64,000 nucleotides of DNA from Glycomyces lechevalierae. Lineage in GTDB: Bacteria; Actinomycetota; Actinomycetes; Mycobacteriales; Micromonosporaceae. Within the stretch, counting starts at the first letter, position 1. Each line of letters begins with the position of its first letter. A model generated the notes under the pieces. It had not been told where the DNA came from and searched no databases. It worked only from the letters and a program-made list of their open reading frames with translations. The position numbers and the translations under genes were made by a program. The DNA is taken from positions 41,214 to 105,213 of the forward strand of contig NZ_JAPZVQ010000002.1 of the NCBI RefSeq assembly GCF_027622945.1. The letters are read 5' to 3'. Positions 8,766-18,561 of this stretch are shown one piece after another.

Positions 8766-9814
8766 AAGTGGCAAGCCACCTTGTGGCCGCTCGCCGCCTC
8801 ACGCCATTCCGGCTCGACCTCCGCGCAGATGTCCTCCGCCCAAGGGCAGCGGGTCCGGAAGCGGCAGCCGCTCGGCGGATTCGCCGGCGACGGCAGGTCG
8901 CCCTTGAGGATGATCCGCTCGCGAGTCGCCTCGACCTCCGGGTCCGGTTGCGGGACAGCCGAAAGCAGCGCCTTCGTGTAAGGGTGGCGAGGGTTCTCGT
9001 AGATCGTCTCCGAGTCCGCCTCCTCCACGAGCTTCCCGAGGTACATGACCCCGACCCGGTCCGACAGGTGCCGCACCACGGCCAGGTCGTGCGCGATCAC
9101 CAGATAGGTGAGCCCGAACTCGTCCTGGAGCTCGTCGAGCAGGTTCATCACCTGCGCCTGGATCGACACGTCCAACGCGCTCACCGGCTCGTCGCACACG
9201 ATCAGGTCCGGGCGCAGCATGAGCGCCCGCGCGATGCCGAGGCGCTGGCGCTGCCCGCCCGAGAACTCGTGCGGGAACCGCTCCAGCACCGACTTCGGCA
9301 GGCCCACCGCGTCGAGCGTCTCGACCGCGAGCTTGCGCCGCTCGGCCTTCGACCCGACCCCGTGGACCTTCAACGGCTCCGAGAGCAGCATGTCCACATT
9401 GTGCCGAGGGTTCAGCGAGCCCAGCGGGTCCTGGAAGACCATCTGCATCTTCGACCTGAAGCGGCGCAGGCGCTCCCCCTTGAGGGCCGTCACCTCGTCA
9501 CCGCCGAGGCGGACGCGGCCCGCCGTCGGCTCCTCCAGGCGCAGCACGGCCCGCCCGAACGTGGTCTTGCCGCAACCGGACTCGCCGACCAGGCCGTACG
9601 TGCCGCCCGCGTCGATGCTCAGACCGACGCCGTCGACCGCCTGGACGTGCCCGACCGTGCGCTCCACGACGATGCCGCGCCGGATCGGGAAGTGGACCTT
9701 CAAGTCCTCCACCTCCAGCAGCGGCGACGCCGCCGGAGTCGTTGCGGCACCGGACAAGTCCGGCTCCTCCGTGCGCTGCGCCGGAACGTGCGGCTCCGTC
9801 TGCTCAGGGCTCAT
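8756..9814 (-). CDS. dppF: Peptide ABC transporter, ATP-binding subunit F
   Basis: A 352-residue ABC ATPase of the Dpp/Opp class that, with the D subunit, drives uptake through the two permeases. It has Walker [11 protein letters not shown]-loop [12 protein letters not shown], signature [15 protein letters not shown], Walker [13 protein letters not shown], and the oligopeptide-type C-terminal domain with the Cys-containing motif [15 protein letters not shown] that characterises oligo/dipeptide and nickel ATPases. ATG at 9814 overlaps the dppD stop (ATGA) and is preceded by GAGGAGG. Its last codons lie inside repeat array A, so the repeat has become part of the gene end. It is the final gene of the operon. 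Confidence 0.93.
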   Translation of the reverse strand: MSPEQTEPHVPAQRTEEPDLSGAATTPAASPLLEVEDLKVHFPIRRGIVVERTVGHVQAVDGVGLSIDAGGTYGLVGESGCGKTTFGRAVLRLEEPTAGRVRLGGDEVTALKGERLRRFRSKMQMVFQDPLGSLNPRHNVDMLLSEPLKVHGVGSKAERRKLAVETLDAVGLPKSVLERFPHEFSGGQRQRLGIARALMLRPDLIVCDEPVSALDVSIQAQVMNLLDELQDEFGLTYLVIAHDLAVVRHLSDRVGVMYLGKLVEEADSETIYENPRHPYTKALLSAVPQPDPEVEATRERIILKGDLPSPANPPSGCRFRTRCPWAEDICAEVEPEWREAASGHKVACHFDL

Positions 9815-10887
9815 GCGACCTCCTCGGCCATCACGCAGCGGTGGGCGTGCACAGCCCCGACCAGTGCGGGCTCGCCGTCCACGCACGGCGCCGCGACCTT
9901 GTCGCAGCGCGGCGCGAACGCGCAGCCGTCACGCCAGCGGATCACATCCGCGATCGACCCGCGGATCGGCGTGAGCGGCTCATGGATCGGCAGGTCAAGG
10001 CGTGGAATCGAACCGAGCAGCCCCACCGTGTACGGATGCGTGGGCTTGCGGAACAGCTCGCGCACCGGCGCGGACTCCACCACCCGGCCCGAATAGAGGA
10101 CGTTCACCTCGTCGCAGATCCCGGCGACCACGCCGAGGTCGTGCGTGATCATCAGCAGCGCCGTCCCCTCGGTCTCCACGAGGTCCTTCAGGAGCTCGAG
10201 GATCTGCGCCTGGATCGTCACATCGAGGGCCGTCGTCGGCTCATCGGCGATCAAGAGCCTCGGGGCGCAGGCGACCGCGATCGCGATGAGCACGCGCTGA
10301 CGCATGCCGCCCGAGAGCTGATGCGGGTACTCCTTCAAGCGCCGCAACGGGTCCGGGATGCCGACCCGGTCGAGGAGGCTCGCGGCCTCCTTCGACGCCT
10401 TGTCGCCCTTGAGGCCCCGGTGGCGCTCGAGGACCTCCGTGATCTGCCTGCCGATCGGGACGACCGGGTTGAGACTCGAGAGCGGGTCCTGGAAGACCAT
10501 CGCGAGGTCCTTGCCGCGGCGACGGCGCATCGCGGCCGGCGACAGCGACAACAGGTCCGTGCCGTCGAACGCGGCCCGGCCCTGCACGTCCGCGCCGCCC
10601 CGGCGGCCACGGCCGCCCGACGCCGCGACCGCCTGCGGCGCCGAAGCCGCCACTTTCAGGCCACTGTCGACAGGTTCGGCGGCGGCCGCCTGGACCGGCT
10701 CACGCGTCCTCCGGCCCCGGCCCTTCGGCAGCAGCCCCATGATCGCCAGGCTCGTCACCGACTTGCCGCAACCGGACTCGCCCACGAGCCCGACCACCTT
10801 CCCCTCGTCGACCGAGAAGGACACGCCGTCGACGGCGGTGGACGCGCCGAAGGCGACCCGCAGGTCTTCGACTTCGAGCAGTGCCAC
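9811..10887 (-). CDS. dppD: Peptide ABC transporter, ATP-binding subunit D
   Basis: A 358-residue Dpp/Opp-class ATPase with Walker [11 protein letters not shown]-loop [12 protein letters not shown], signature [15 protein letters not shown], Walker [14 protein letters not shown]-loop ITHDLG, and the C-terminal [14 protein letters not shown] motif. It is odd in carrying an insertion of about 45 residues (around 55-100) between Walker A and the Q-loop, rich in Ala, Arg and Gly, which relatives lack. The start is GTG at 10887 and shares one base with the dppC stop (TAGTG). It overlaps dppF by four bases. Confidence 0.92.
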   Translation of the reverse strand: MALLEVEDLRVAFGASTAVDGVSFSVDEGKVVGLVGESGCGKSVTSLAIMGLLPKGRGRRTREPVQAAAAEPVDSGLKVAASAPQAVAASGGRGRRGGADVQGRAAFDGTDLLSLSPAAMRRRRGKDLAMVFQDPLSSLNPVVPIGRQITEVLERHRGLKGDKASKEAASLLDRVGIPDPLRRLKEYPHQLSGGMRQRVLIAIAVACAPRLLIADEPTTALDVTIQAQILELLKDLVETEGTALLMITHDLGVVAGICDEVNVLYSGRVVESAPVRELFRKPTHPYTVGLLGSIPRLDLPIHEPLTPIRGSIADVIRWRDGCAFAPRCDKVAAPCVDGEPALVGAVHAHRCVMAEEVA

Positions 10888-11849
10888 TATTCCTGCCTCC
10901 TCAGCCTCGGGTCGAGCGATTCGCGCATGGCCTCGCCCAACAGGGTGAAGCCCAGCGCCGTCACGATGATGCCCACCGCCGGATAGATCGCCAACTGCGG
11001 TGCGCCCGAAAGGAACCGCTGCGCATCAGCCAGCATCGTCCCCCACTCCGGACTCCCCGGATCCGGATTCCCCAGACCCAGGTACGACAACGCGGCCGCC
11101 TCGATGATCGCCGTCGCCAGCACCAGCGTCGCCTGCACGATCACCGGCCCCAACGAGTTCGGCAGAATATGCGACACCACGATCCGCCCCTTCGGGACAC
11201 CGATCGCGATCGCCGCCAGCACGTAATCCGAATGCGCCTGCGCCAGCATCGAACCCCGCAGCAGCCGCGCGAAGATCGGAATCTGCGCCACACCCACCGC
11301 GATCATCACCGTCCGCAGCGACGGACCCAGCAGCGCCGCCACACTCAACGCCAGCAGCAGCATCGGAATCGCCAGCGCCACGTCCACGGCACGCATGATG
11401 ACCGCCTCGCAGCGCTCACCCCACCGGCCGCCGAACGTGCCCGCCGCCGCCGCGACACCGCCGATGAACGCCCCCGCGATGAACCCGATGAACGTCGCCA
11501 CGACACCCACCAGCAGCGTCTGACGCGCCCCCACGATCATGCGCGAGAACATGTCCCGACCCAGATGGTCCAGACCGAACCAGTTCTCCGCCCGCGGCCC
11601 CGGGAAGATGTTCTGGTTCAAGAACACCTCACGGCCCCACGTCTGCGCCGTCGGATCATACGGCGCGACCCACGGGCCCACCACCGCCACGACCACGAAC
11701 AGGCCCACGATGACCGCGCCCGTGATCGCCATCGGCGACCGGCGCATCCGCCGGATCGACTGCCGCCACAGCGAACCCGTGCGCGCGTCCCGCGCGGACG
11801 CCGTCGCCTCGACCAGACGGTCGAGCTTCTCGATCTTCGCGATCGTCAT
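10887..11849 (-). CDS. dppC: Peptide ABC transporter permease C
   Basis: A 320-residue inner-membrane permease with six predicted spans, the first at about residues 40-62. It has the DppC-type N-terminal cytoplasmic stretch and a long first external loop (PYDPTAQTWG to WFGLDHLGRDMFSR). The EAA loop contacting the ATPases is in AxAIGVPKGRIVVSHILPNS. ATG overlaps the dppB stop as ATGA. It is the partner of dppB in the translocation pore. Confidence 0.93.
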   Translation of the reverse strand: MTIAKIEKLDRLVEATASARDARTGSLWRQSIRRMRRSPMAITGAVIVGLFVVVAVVGPWVAPYDPTAQTWGREVFLNQNIFPGPRAENWFGLDHLGRDMFSRMIVGARQTLLVGVVATFIGFIAGAFIGGVAAAAGTFGGRWGERCEAVIMRAVDVALAIPMLLLALSVAALLGPSLRTVMIAVGVAQIPIFARLLRGSMLAQAHSDYVLAAIAIGVPKGRIVVSHILPNSLGPVIVQATLVLATAIIEAAALSYLGLGNPDPGSPEWGTMLADAQRFLSGAPQLAIYPAVGIIVTALGFTLLGEAMRESLDPRLRRQE

Positions 11850-12853
11850 TTCCGCACCCGCACTCTCGGATCGAGCAGGCCGTACGACAAGTCCACCAGC
11901 AGGTTGATCACCACATAGAACACGGCGATCACCAGGATGAAGCCCATCAGCGCCGGATAGTCCCGCTCCGTCGTCGCCTGGTACACGAACGAACCGATCC
12001 CCCCGAACGCGAACACGCTCTCCGTGAGCACCGCACCCGCGAACAGGCTGCCCAGCAGCAGACCGATGATCGTCGCGATTGGCAGCATCGCGTTCCGCAT
12101 CACGTGCCGGCCCCGCACCGTCGACGGCTTGAGGCCCTTCGCGTCAGCGGTCCGCACGTAATCCTCGCCCACCACGTCGAGCACACTCGCCCGCGTGATC
12201 CGCACGATCACCGCCAACGGGATCGACGACAGCGCGAGCGCCGGAAGGATCAAGTGCTGCACGGCGTCCCACGCGATCCCGAACTCACCCGTGATGAGCC
12301 CGTCGAACACGCGCAGACCCGTCACCTCCGTGAAATCGGCCCCGGCGGTCAACCGGAACGTGGTCGGCAGCCACCCGAGCTCCTGCGCGAACACCACTTT
12401 CAACATGGCGGCCAAGAAGAAGATCGGGATGCACGTCCCCAGCAGCGAACCGGAGACCGTGCCGAAATCGATCCAAGAACCGCGGCGCTTCGCCGCCAGG
12501 TACCCGAGCGGAATGCCCAGCCCCACAGCGATCAGCATGGCGGCCAAGGAGAGTTCAACGGTGGCGGGCAGGCGCTCGGCGAGCTCCGTCGCGATCGGAC
12601 GCCCGCTCGACAACGACGAGCCGAAGTCGAGGCGGACGATCCGGGACAGGAACTCGCCGTACTGGGTCCAGACCGGCTCGTCCAGACCCAGGGCGGCCCG
12701 CAGCGCCTCCCGCTGCTGGTCCGTGGCGTTCTCGGGGAGCAACCGGTTCTCGGGTCCGCCCGGAAGGGCTTTGAACCACGCGAACAGCAGCAGCGAGAGT
12801 CCCAAGAGCGCCACGGACAACTGCAGGAGGCGCTTAACGGTGTAGCGCAGCAT
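11846..12853 (-). CDS. dppB: Peptide ABC transporter permease B
   Basis: A 335-residue DppB-type permease starting MLRYTVKRLLQLSVALLGLSL, six spans, with the EAA-loop segment VGEDYVRTADAKGLKPSTVRG. ATG at 12853 was chosen because the hydrophobic first helix starts there; the longer upstream frame reads through non-conserved sequence. It lies 20 bases after dppA. Confidence 0.93.
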   Translation of the reverse strand: MLRYTVKRLLQLSVALLGLSLLLFAWFKALPGGPENRLLPENATDQQREALRAALGLDEPVWTQYGEFLSRIVRLDFGSSLSSGRPIATELAERLPATVELSLAAMLIAVGLGIPLGYLAAKRRGSWIDFGTVSGSLLGTCIPIFFLAAMLKVVFAQELGWLPTTFRLTAGADFTEVTGLRVFDGLITGEFGIAWDAVQHLILPALALSSIPLAVIVRITRASVLDVVGEDYVRTADAKGLKPSTVRGRHVMRNAMLPIATIIGLLLGSLFAGAVLTESVFAFGGIGSFVYQATTERDYPALMGFILVIAVFYVVINLLVDLSYGLLDPRVRVRK

Positions 12854-12873
12854 ATTCGGCTGTAATCGTCCGG

Positions 12874-14616
12874 TCAGGAGCCGGTGGTGAAGTAGACCTG
12901 CGCGAAGTTCTCCCGCGTCAGCGGAGAGACGTCCGGCGGGTACACGTCCGGCGCGAACGCGATCGACGGCGGCGAGGACGAGATCGGCAGACCCGGCAAC
13001 TCCTCCATCACGGCCTCGTTCGCGGTCTTCCACAGCTCCACGCGGGTCGCCTGGTCAGGCTCGGTGTTCGCCGCGGCGATCGCGTCGAAGACCTCGGGGT
13101 TATCGAAGCCCCACTCGGTGGACTCGGTGGCGAACCAGGTGCCCAGGAAGTTGTACGGGTCGTTGAAGTCGCCGGTCCAGCCCAGCAGGTACAGCGGGCA
13201 GTCGCCCGAACGGGTGGTCGGGATGTAGTCGACCCACGTGATCGGCTTGGCCTCCACCGTGACACCCGCGGCCTGCAGGTCGGAGGAGATCATGTCGAAG
13301 ATGTCCTTCGGCGCCGGCATGTACGGCCGGGTGACGTCCGTCGGGTAGCAGAACGTGAGGGTCAGGTCCTCCGCGCCCGCGTCGGCGAGCATCTGCTTGG
13401 CCTTCTCGGGGTCGTAGTCGTACGTGACGACGTCATCGGAGTAGCCGTCGAGGCTCGGCGGGATGAACTGGGTCGCGACCATGCCGCCGGCCGGGAGCAC
13501 CGAGTTGACGATGCGCTGGCGGTCGATGGCGTAGGAGAGGGCCTCGCGGACGGCGTGGTCCTCGAGCGGGGCGTGGCTCTGCGTGTAGGTGAGGTACAGC
13601 AGGTTGAAGACGCCTCGGACGGGGACCTGGTAGCCGGCTTCGGTGAGCGCCTGGGCGTCGGCCGGGGCGGCGAGGTCGTAGCCGTCGATGTCGCCGGCCT
13701 CGAGGGCCTGGCGGCGGGCGGTCTCGTCGGAGATGGTCTTGAAGATGACCGTCTTGACCTTGGCGGGTTCGCCGAAGTAGTCGTCGTTGCGGGTGAGCAC
13801 GACCTCTTGCGAGCTGTGGTCCCAGCTCTCGAGCTTGTACGGCCCGGTGCCGGCGAGGGTGCCGACGGTCTGGGTGTACTCGGGGAGCGGCGAGTCGGCG
13901 GTGGGGATCGCGGCGTCGGCGACGGCGTCGATCGAGGCCGGGCTGATGATCGAGAGCGATTCGAGGGTGAACGCGCCGGGGAAGCTCGAGGTGTACTTGC
14001 TCAGGCTGATGGTCGCGTCGAGGCCGTCTGCGGTACAGCCCTTGTAGATCGACTCGGTCTCGATGCCCATGGCCGGGTCGTTCTCGGCGAAGCCGCCGAA
14101 GATCGCGGAGTAGTAGTAGGTGAAGTTCGGGGACTGGTAGCCCGCCTTGAAGTTCGCCCAGCGGTCGAAGTTCTTGCACACCGCGGCGCCGTCGAGCGCC
14201 TGCCCGTCATGGAAGGTGACGCCCTCACGCAGGTGGAACGTCCACTCGGTGCCTTCCTCGTTCTGCTCGTAGGACTCGGCGAGACCGGGGACGGTGTCGG
14301 TGCAGTCGGCGTCGAGGAGCGTGTCGAAGACCTGGCGGTTGACGCGGAAGGTCTCGCCGTCGGAGGCGAGGATCGGGTCGAGGCTGGTCGGGTCGCCCGG
14401 GGTGCCGAACACGAACGGCTGCGATTCGTTCTTGGCCGTGTCGGCTTCGGGGACTTCGCCGGTGCGCTCGGGACAGGAGAAGTCGAAGTCCTCGGCGGTG
14501 TCGGCGTCACCGCCGCCGTCGCCGTCGGATCCGCAGGCGGTGAACAGGCCCAATGCCATTGCGGCGCCAGCCGCTGCGGCGAGGGCGCGCCTGATTGGGG
14601 AAGGTGGCGTGCGCAT
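12874..14616 (-). CDS. dppA: Peptide ABC transporter substrate-binding lipoprotein
   Basis: A 580-residue SBP_bac_5 family binding protein. Its N-terminus is a lipoprotein signal (basic head, hydrophobic run, LFTACGSDGDGG lipobox with Cys near residue 27), so it would be anchored outside the membrane to capture peptides and hand them to DppBC. The body shows the family signature DPTSLDPILASDGETFRVNRQ and the class-typical EGTEWTFHLREGVTFHDGQ. The start at 14616 was chosen at the signal peptide; an open frame continues far upstream across recR but is not conserved. It is the first gene of the dpp operon. Oligopeptide, dipeptide and other solute specificities cannot be separated by sight. Confidence 0.9.
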   Translation of the reverse strand: MRTPPSPIRRALAAAAGAAMALGLFTACGSDGDGGGDADTAEDFDFSCPERTGEVPEADTAKNESQPFVFGTPGDPTSLDPILASDGETFRVNRQVFDTLLDADCTDTVPGLAESYEQNEEGTEWTFHLREGVTFHDGQALDGAAVCKNFDRWANFKAGYQSPNFTYYYSAIFGGFAENDPAMGIETESIYKGCTADGLDATISLSKYTSSFPGAFTLESLSIISPASIDAVADAAIPTADSPLPEYTQTVGTLAGTGPYKLESWDHSSQEVVLTRNDDYFGEPAKVKTVIFKTISDETARRQALEAGDIDGYDLAAPADAQALTEAGYQVPVRGVFNLLYLTYTQSHAPLEDHAVREALSYAIDRQRIVNSVLPAGGMVATQFIPPSLDGYSDDVVTYDYDPEKAKQMLADAGAEDLTLTFCYPTDVTRPYMPAPKDIFDMISSDLQAAGVTVEAKPITWVDYIPTTRSGDCPLYLLGWTGDFNDPYNFLGTWFATESTEWGFDNPEVFDAIAAANTEPDQATRVELWKTANEAVMEELPGLPISSSPPSIAFAPDVYPPDVSPLTRENFAQVYFTTGS

Positions 14617-14903
14617 AGGTTGTCTCACCCGTCGGTCGTTGGGTATTCGGAGGTAGAGACAGCCTAAGTCCAGGTGAGTTACACCACTGTTAAGCGTTAT
14701 GTGATCGTGACCGTTTCGGCGAATATTGTTACCCAAAACGTAAGGATGACGTCGAAGTGAAACCCGTTGCGCCACAAGGCATTCCGAAATCACTACGCCT
14801 GAGCCGGGGTCACCGGAAAGAACGCTTACGATCACACTCCGCAGCGCCCCAACGGCTTCGACCCCGCGGCTCCGCACGCCCGGTGTCCCCGCCGGCACTC
14901 CGG

Positions 14904-15500
14904 TCAGTCGACGTCCCGCCGGCCCGAGAACGCCCGGCCGAGCGTCACCTCGTCCGCGTACTCCAGGTCCCCGCCGACCGGCAGCCCGCTCGCCAGACGA
15001 GTCACCTTGAACCCCATGGGTTTGATGAGCATCGCCAGGTACGTCGCGGTGGCCTCGCCCTCGGTGTTCGGGTCCGTGGCGAGGATCAGCTCCTTGGTCT
15101 CTCCCTTCTGGAGGCGGACCATGAGCTGGCGGATGCGCAGGTCGTCCGGGCCGATGCCCTCCAGCGGATTGATCGCCCCGCCGAGCACGTGGTACCGGCC
15201 CCGGAACTCCCCGGTGCGCTCGATCGCGAGCACGTCCTTGGGTTCCTCGACGACGCAGATGAGCGCCTCGGACCGCCGCGGGTCCCGGCAGATGCCGCAC
15301 AGCTCCGCCTCGGTCACATTGCCGCAGGTCTCGCAGAACCGCACCTGGGCCTTGACCCGCTCGAGCGCCGAAGTGAGGCGCTCGACATCGGCGCTCTCCG
15401 ACGCGAGCAGATGGAAGGCGAGCCGCTGGGCGCTCTTCGGCCCGATGCCCGGGAGCTGCCCCAGCTCTTCGATGAGGTCGCCCAAAGCCCCGTCGTACAA
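14904..15500 (-). CDS. recR: Recombination mediator RecR
   Basis: A 198-residue RecR, normal length. It acts with RecO/RecF to load RecA on SSB-covered gaps. It has an N-terminal HhH ([17 protein letters not shown]), a C4 zinc finger (Cys56, 59, 68, 71), and a Toprim domain starting [17 protein letters not shown], with [10 protein letters not shown] in the second acidic motif. The start is TTG at 15500, where the family N-terminus [20 protein letters not shown] begins; AGGAAAAGAGAG lies upstream. It is the third gene of the classical dnaX-ybaB-recR order. Confidence 0.95.
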   Translation of the reverse strand: MYDGALGDLIEELGQLPGIGPKSAQRLAFHLLASESADVERLTSALERVKAQVRFCETCGNVTEAELCGICRDPRRSEALICVVEEPKDVLAIERTGEFRGRYHVLGGAINPLEGIGPDDLRIRQLMVRLQKGETKELILATDPNTEGEATATYLAMLIKPMGFKVTRLASGLPVGGDLEYADEVTLGRAFSGRRDVD

Positions 15501-15603
15501 GGATCTCTCTTTTCCTGCGGCTCGTTCGTGTTCATGAATGGGGGCGGCGCGGTCGCACAGCGGCGACGCGCCGAGGCCTTGCGGCCCTGGGGGTTTCGGG
15601 GTC

Positions 15604-15948
15604 TTACATGCCCGGGAGGCCGAGGCCGCCGGTCATGCCGCCGAGGGCGTCGCCGAGCGGGCCCATCTTCTCGGCGGCGAGGCGCTTGGCGTCCGCGTTG
15701 GCGGCCTGGACCGCGGCGAGGATGAGGTCCTCGAGGGTCTCGACGTCCTCGGGGTCGACCGCCTCCGGGGCGATCTTGACGCCTTTGAGTTCACCGTCAC
15801 CGCTGACAGTGGCGCTCACGAGGCCGCCGCCGGCGGAGGCGGTGACCTCGGACTCGGCCAGCTCGGCCTGGGCCTGCATCATGTCGGCCTGCATCTGCTG
15901 CGCCTGTTGCAGCATCTTCTGCAGGTCTCCTCCTGCGAACATGTCCAT
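15604..15948 (-). CDS. ybaB: YbaB/EbfC family nucleoid-associated protein
   Basis: A 114-residue YbaB-family DNA-binding protein with the diagnostic Gln/Met-rich helix [19 protein letters not shown] and a central beta region [20 protein letters not shown]. The homodimer binds DNA in a tweezer fashion. The start was chosen at 15948 (MDMFAGG), which has GAGGAG seven bases upstream; a second in-frame ATG lies six bases on. It is placed between dnaX and recR as in most bacteria. Confidence 0.93.
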   Translation of the reverse strand: MDMFAGGDLQKMLQQAQQMQADMMQAQAELAESEVTASAGGGLVSATVSGDGELKGVKIAPEAVDPEDVETLEDLILAAVQAANADAKRLAAEKMGPLGDALGGMTGGLGLPGM

Positions 15949-16024
15949 GTCGCTCCTCGCGGTCGGCTCCGGGTCTCCTAGGTGTCCCGCCAGCCTAGCC
16001 GTCTCGGGCGACGTCCGTGATGTG

Positions 16025-16058
16025 GCGGGCGGCCGGGCTGGTGTGTCCGGCCGCCCGC
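16025..16058 (-). terminator. Hairpin downstream of dnaX
   Basis: A 12-bp perfect stem (16025-16036 with 16047-16058) and a 10-base loop, in the gap between dnaX and ybaB. There is no U-tract, as is common for actinobacterial intrinsic terminators. It could also be a processing or attenuation structure, since ybaB lies downstream on the same strand. Confidence 0.5.
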
Positions 16059-16203
16059 GCGCTCTCCCGCGGGAGCGAGAGGTGGTGTGGCACCTGGCGG
16101 GGACCACGCGCGGCCGGATTGCCGCGCGCAATCTTGGTATGGCGACGTTCGCGAATCCCCTTATGTCGCCGCCATCCCGCCGGTGCTCCGTCCGATGGCG
16201 TTT

Positions 16204-16312
16204 TTGCCATCTACTACAACACGTGGGGTAGTTGAGTGGCAACAAAAGTTTTCTGCCTGTGGATAACCCCAGCCTGATTGGTCGTTAGCCCAGGTCGATG
16301 GCCTGTGGATAA
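16204..16312. promoter_or_regulatory. Two DnaA boxes and an AT-rich inverted repeat behind dnaX
   Basis: TGTGGATAA (complement TTATCCACA, the strongest DnaA box) occurs at 16258-16266 and 16304-16312, same orientation, 46 bases apart, inside an identical 13-base stretch GCCTGTGGATAAC. Just beside them, TTGCCA (16204-16209) and TGGCAA (16237-16242) enclose ACTAC/GTAGT arms. The stretch is AT-richer than its surroundings. The second box is 15 bases from the dnaX stop codon. Together with 15949-16200 this is a 379 bp gene-free gap. Confidence 0.6.
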
Positions 16313-16327
16313 CTTTGCGAGGGTCGC

Positions 16328-18388
16328 TCAGGCAATCTGCTTGGCGCTGAAGGCGGTCGTCAGGAGCTTCACGGCCTGCTCCTCGCTCGTGCCGAAGCCG
16401 CCCGGGGCCACCGGGTCGTCGGGGCTCGGCTCGTCGTAGTCGTCGGCCGGGGGCTCCTCGTAGGATTCCGCGGCGGGCGGCGGGGCCTGGCGGGACGGCT
16501 GGCCCTGCGGGCGCGAGCTCGGGGACTGACCGGGCTGGGACCCGGAGGGCGCGGGGCGACTCGGCGCCGGGCTAGGCGCCGCTCCCGTCCCCGCTTTTGG
16601 GAGGCTCCCGGCCTCCCCCACTTCGCACCGGATCTTCCAGCTGCCGCCGAGCACGTCGTTGAAGACGCCCACGACGATCCCGTACGCGGGCTCCTTCTGC
16701 AGGTTCTCGGCGTGGAAGGCGTGCTTGAACGCGAGCACCACCTCGTTGTCCGAGGCGTCGGCGATCGTCGCGTCCTGCAGCAGCGCCGCGGTCGTGCGCT
16801 TCTTGTCCTTGACCGCCATCATGATCCGGTCCCACTGGCGCCGGATCGACGCGGCCGTCACGCCGCCGCTGTCGACGGCGGGTGCGTACGCCGGCTCGGC
16901 GGCCGGGACGGGCTCGGCGTCGGCCCAGTCGTCGGCGGGCGCCGCGACCGGTTCGGAGGCCGGTGCGGGCTGGGGCGGGTTCGCTTGCGGCGCTTCGGCT
17001 TCGTCCTCCCACGGCGGGGCCGCGGCAGAGGTGGCCGGAGCGGCCGAAGCGCTCGGCACGGGCGCCGCCGGGGCCTCGAGTGGCTCGGCGGGCTTCGCCA
17101 GCGCGGCGCGGGCCGCGGCGGGGCCGGTCGCGAGGGGGCCGTTCGCGACAGGGCCGGTCGCGAGGGGGCCGTTCGCGACAGGGCCGTTCGTGACAGCGCT
17201 GACGTGTGCGGGCGCGGCGAAGGCGGCTCCGGCGGCGCGCTGCTCGAGGGTTTCGAGGCGCTGGGTGAGCCCGGCCATGGATTCGTCGGAGCCGGGCAGG
17301 ATGGCGCGGACGCAGGCGAGTTCGAGGAGGAGGCGCGGGGCGGTGGCGCCGCGCATGCCGGCGAGGCCGGCGGCGATGACCTCGGCCATGCGGGTGAGCG
17401 TGGAGGTGCCCATGCGGGTGGCCTGGCTGGTCATCTTGGCGAGCTGGTCGGTCGGGGCGTCGACGAGGCCGGTCGAGCCGGCGTCGGGGACCTGGTGCAG
17501 GACGATGAGGTCGCGGAGGCGTTCGAGGAGGTCGCCGGCGAAGCGGCGGGGGTCGTGGCCGCCTTCGACGACGCGTTCGACGACTTCCATGACGGCGCGG
17601 CCGTCGGCGGCGGCGAAGGCTTCGCACATCTCGTCGAGGAGTCCGGCGTCGGTGACGCCGAGGAGGCCGGCGGCGCGTTCGTAGGTGACGCCTTCGGGTC
17701 CGGCGCCGGCGATGAGCTGGTCGAGGACGGAGAGGGTGTCGCGGGCGGAGCCGCCGCCGGCGCGCACGACGAGGGGGAGGACGTCGTCGGCGACGACGGC
17801 GCCTTCTTCGTCGCAGAGTCTGCGGCAGAGTTCGCGCATGGCGGGCGGGGCGATGAGGCGGAAGGGGTAGTGGTGGGTGCGGGAGCGGATGGTGGGGAGG
17901 ACTTTGTCGGGCTCGGTGGTGGCGAAGATGAAGAGGACGTATTCGGGGGGTTCTTCGACGAGTTTGAGGAGGGCGTTGAAGCCTGCGGCGGTGACCATGT
18001 GGGCTTCGTCGATGATGTAGATCTTGAAGCGGGAGTCGACGGGGGCGAAGACGGCGCGTTCGCGCAGTTCGCGGGCGTCGTCGACGCCGCCGTGGCTGGC
18101 GGCGTCGATCTCGATGACGTCGACGGAGCCGTGGCCGTCGGCGGCGAGGGCCTTGCAGGAGCGGCATTCGCCGCAGGGTTCGGGGGTGGGGCCTTGGGCG
18201 CAGTTGAGGGAGCGGGCGAGGATGCGGGCGCTGGAGGTCTTGCCGCAGCCGCGGGGGCCTGAGAAGAGGTAGGCGTGGTTGAGGCGTCCGGCGCGGATGG
18301 CGTTGATGAGGGGTTCGGTGACGTGCTCTTGGCCGACGACTTCCGCGAAGGTCTGCGGCCGGTATTTGCGGTACAGCGCGAGTGCCAC
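16328..18388 (-). CDS. dnaX: DNA polymerase III gamma/tau subunit
   Basis: A 686-residue clamp-loader ATPase. After the ALYRKYRPQTFAEVVGQEHV opening it has Walker A GPRGCGKTS, a four-Cys zinc site (CAQG to CGECRSC), Walker B DEAH, and the SRC/sensor segment GSARDTLSVLDQ. The N-terminal three domains are followed by a long Ala/Pro/Gly linker containing two copies of a 10-residue repeat (PVANGPLATG), then a tau-like domain that ends in an acidic tail. GTG at 18388 was chosen over an upstream ATG (18451) because AGGAGG lies eight bases before it and the family N-terminus starts there. No frameshift signal for a shorter gamma form is obvious. Confidence 0.94.
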   Translation of the reverse strand: MALALYRKYRPQTFAEVVGQEHVTEPLINAIRAGRLNHAYLFSGPRGCGKTSSARILARSLNCAQGPTPEPCGECRSCKALAADGHGSVDVIEIDAASHGGVDDARELRERAVFAPVDSRFKIYIIDEAHMVTAAGFNALLKLVEEPPEYVLFIFATTEPDKVLPTIRSRTHHYPFRLIAPPAMRELCRRLCDEEGAVVADDVLPLVVRAGGGSARDTLSVLDQLIAGAGPEGVTYERAAGLLGVTDAGLLDEMCEAFAAADGRAVMEVVERVVEGGHDPRRFAGDLLERLRDLIVLHQVPDAGSTGLVDAPTDQLAKMTSQATRMGTSTLTRMAEVIAAGLAGMRGATAPRLLLELACVRAILPGSDESMAGLTQRLETLEQRAAGAAFAAPAHVSAVTNGPVANGPLATGPVANGPLATGPAAARAALAKPAEPLEAPAAPVPSASAAPATSAAAPPWEDEAEAPQANPPQPAPASEPVAAPADDWADAEPVPAAEPAYAPAVDSGGVTAASIRRQWDRIMMAVKDKKRTTAALLQDATIADASDNEVVLAFKHAFHAENLQKEPAYGIVVGVFNDVLGGSWKIRCEVGEAGSLPKAGTGAAPSPAPSRPAPSGSQPGQSPSSRPQGQPSRQAPPPAAESYEEPPADDYDEPSPDDPVAPGGFGTSEEQAVKLLTTAFSAKQIA

Positions 18389-18561
18389 GTCTTCCTCCTG
18401 CTGGCCGGGCTCTTCCGTTCCTGCTGCCAGGGTACGGCGTGGCTCTGACATATGGCGGCGCGACCGGTGGAGTTGGTGCGGGCGGCACAGCGGGTGGGTC
18501 CGGGTGTCGCCTGGTGTCGCGAACTCGGTGATTTCGGGCGTTGGGAGGGGTGGCCTCGCTC

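Noticed and set aside
12874..15300. A minus-strand open frame of 808 codons covering dppA and extending over recR
   Set aside because: The part beyond 14616 overlaps recR in another frame and has no conserved content; a lipoprotein signal fixes the start of dppA at 14616.
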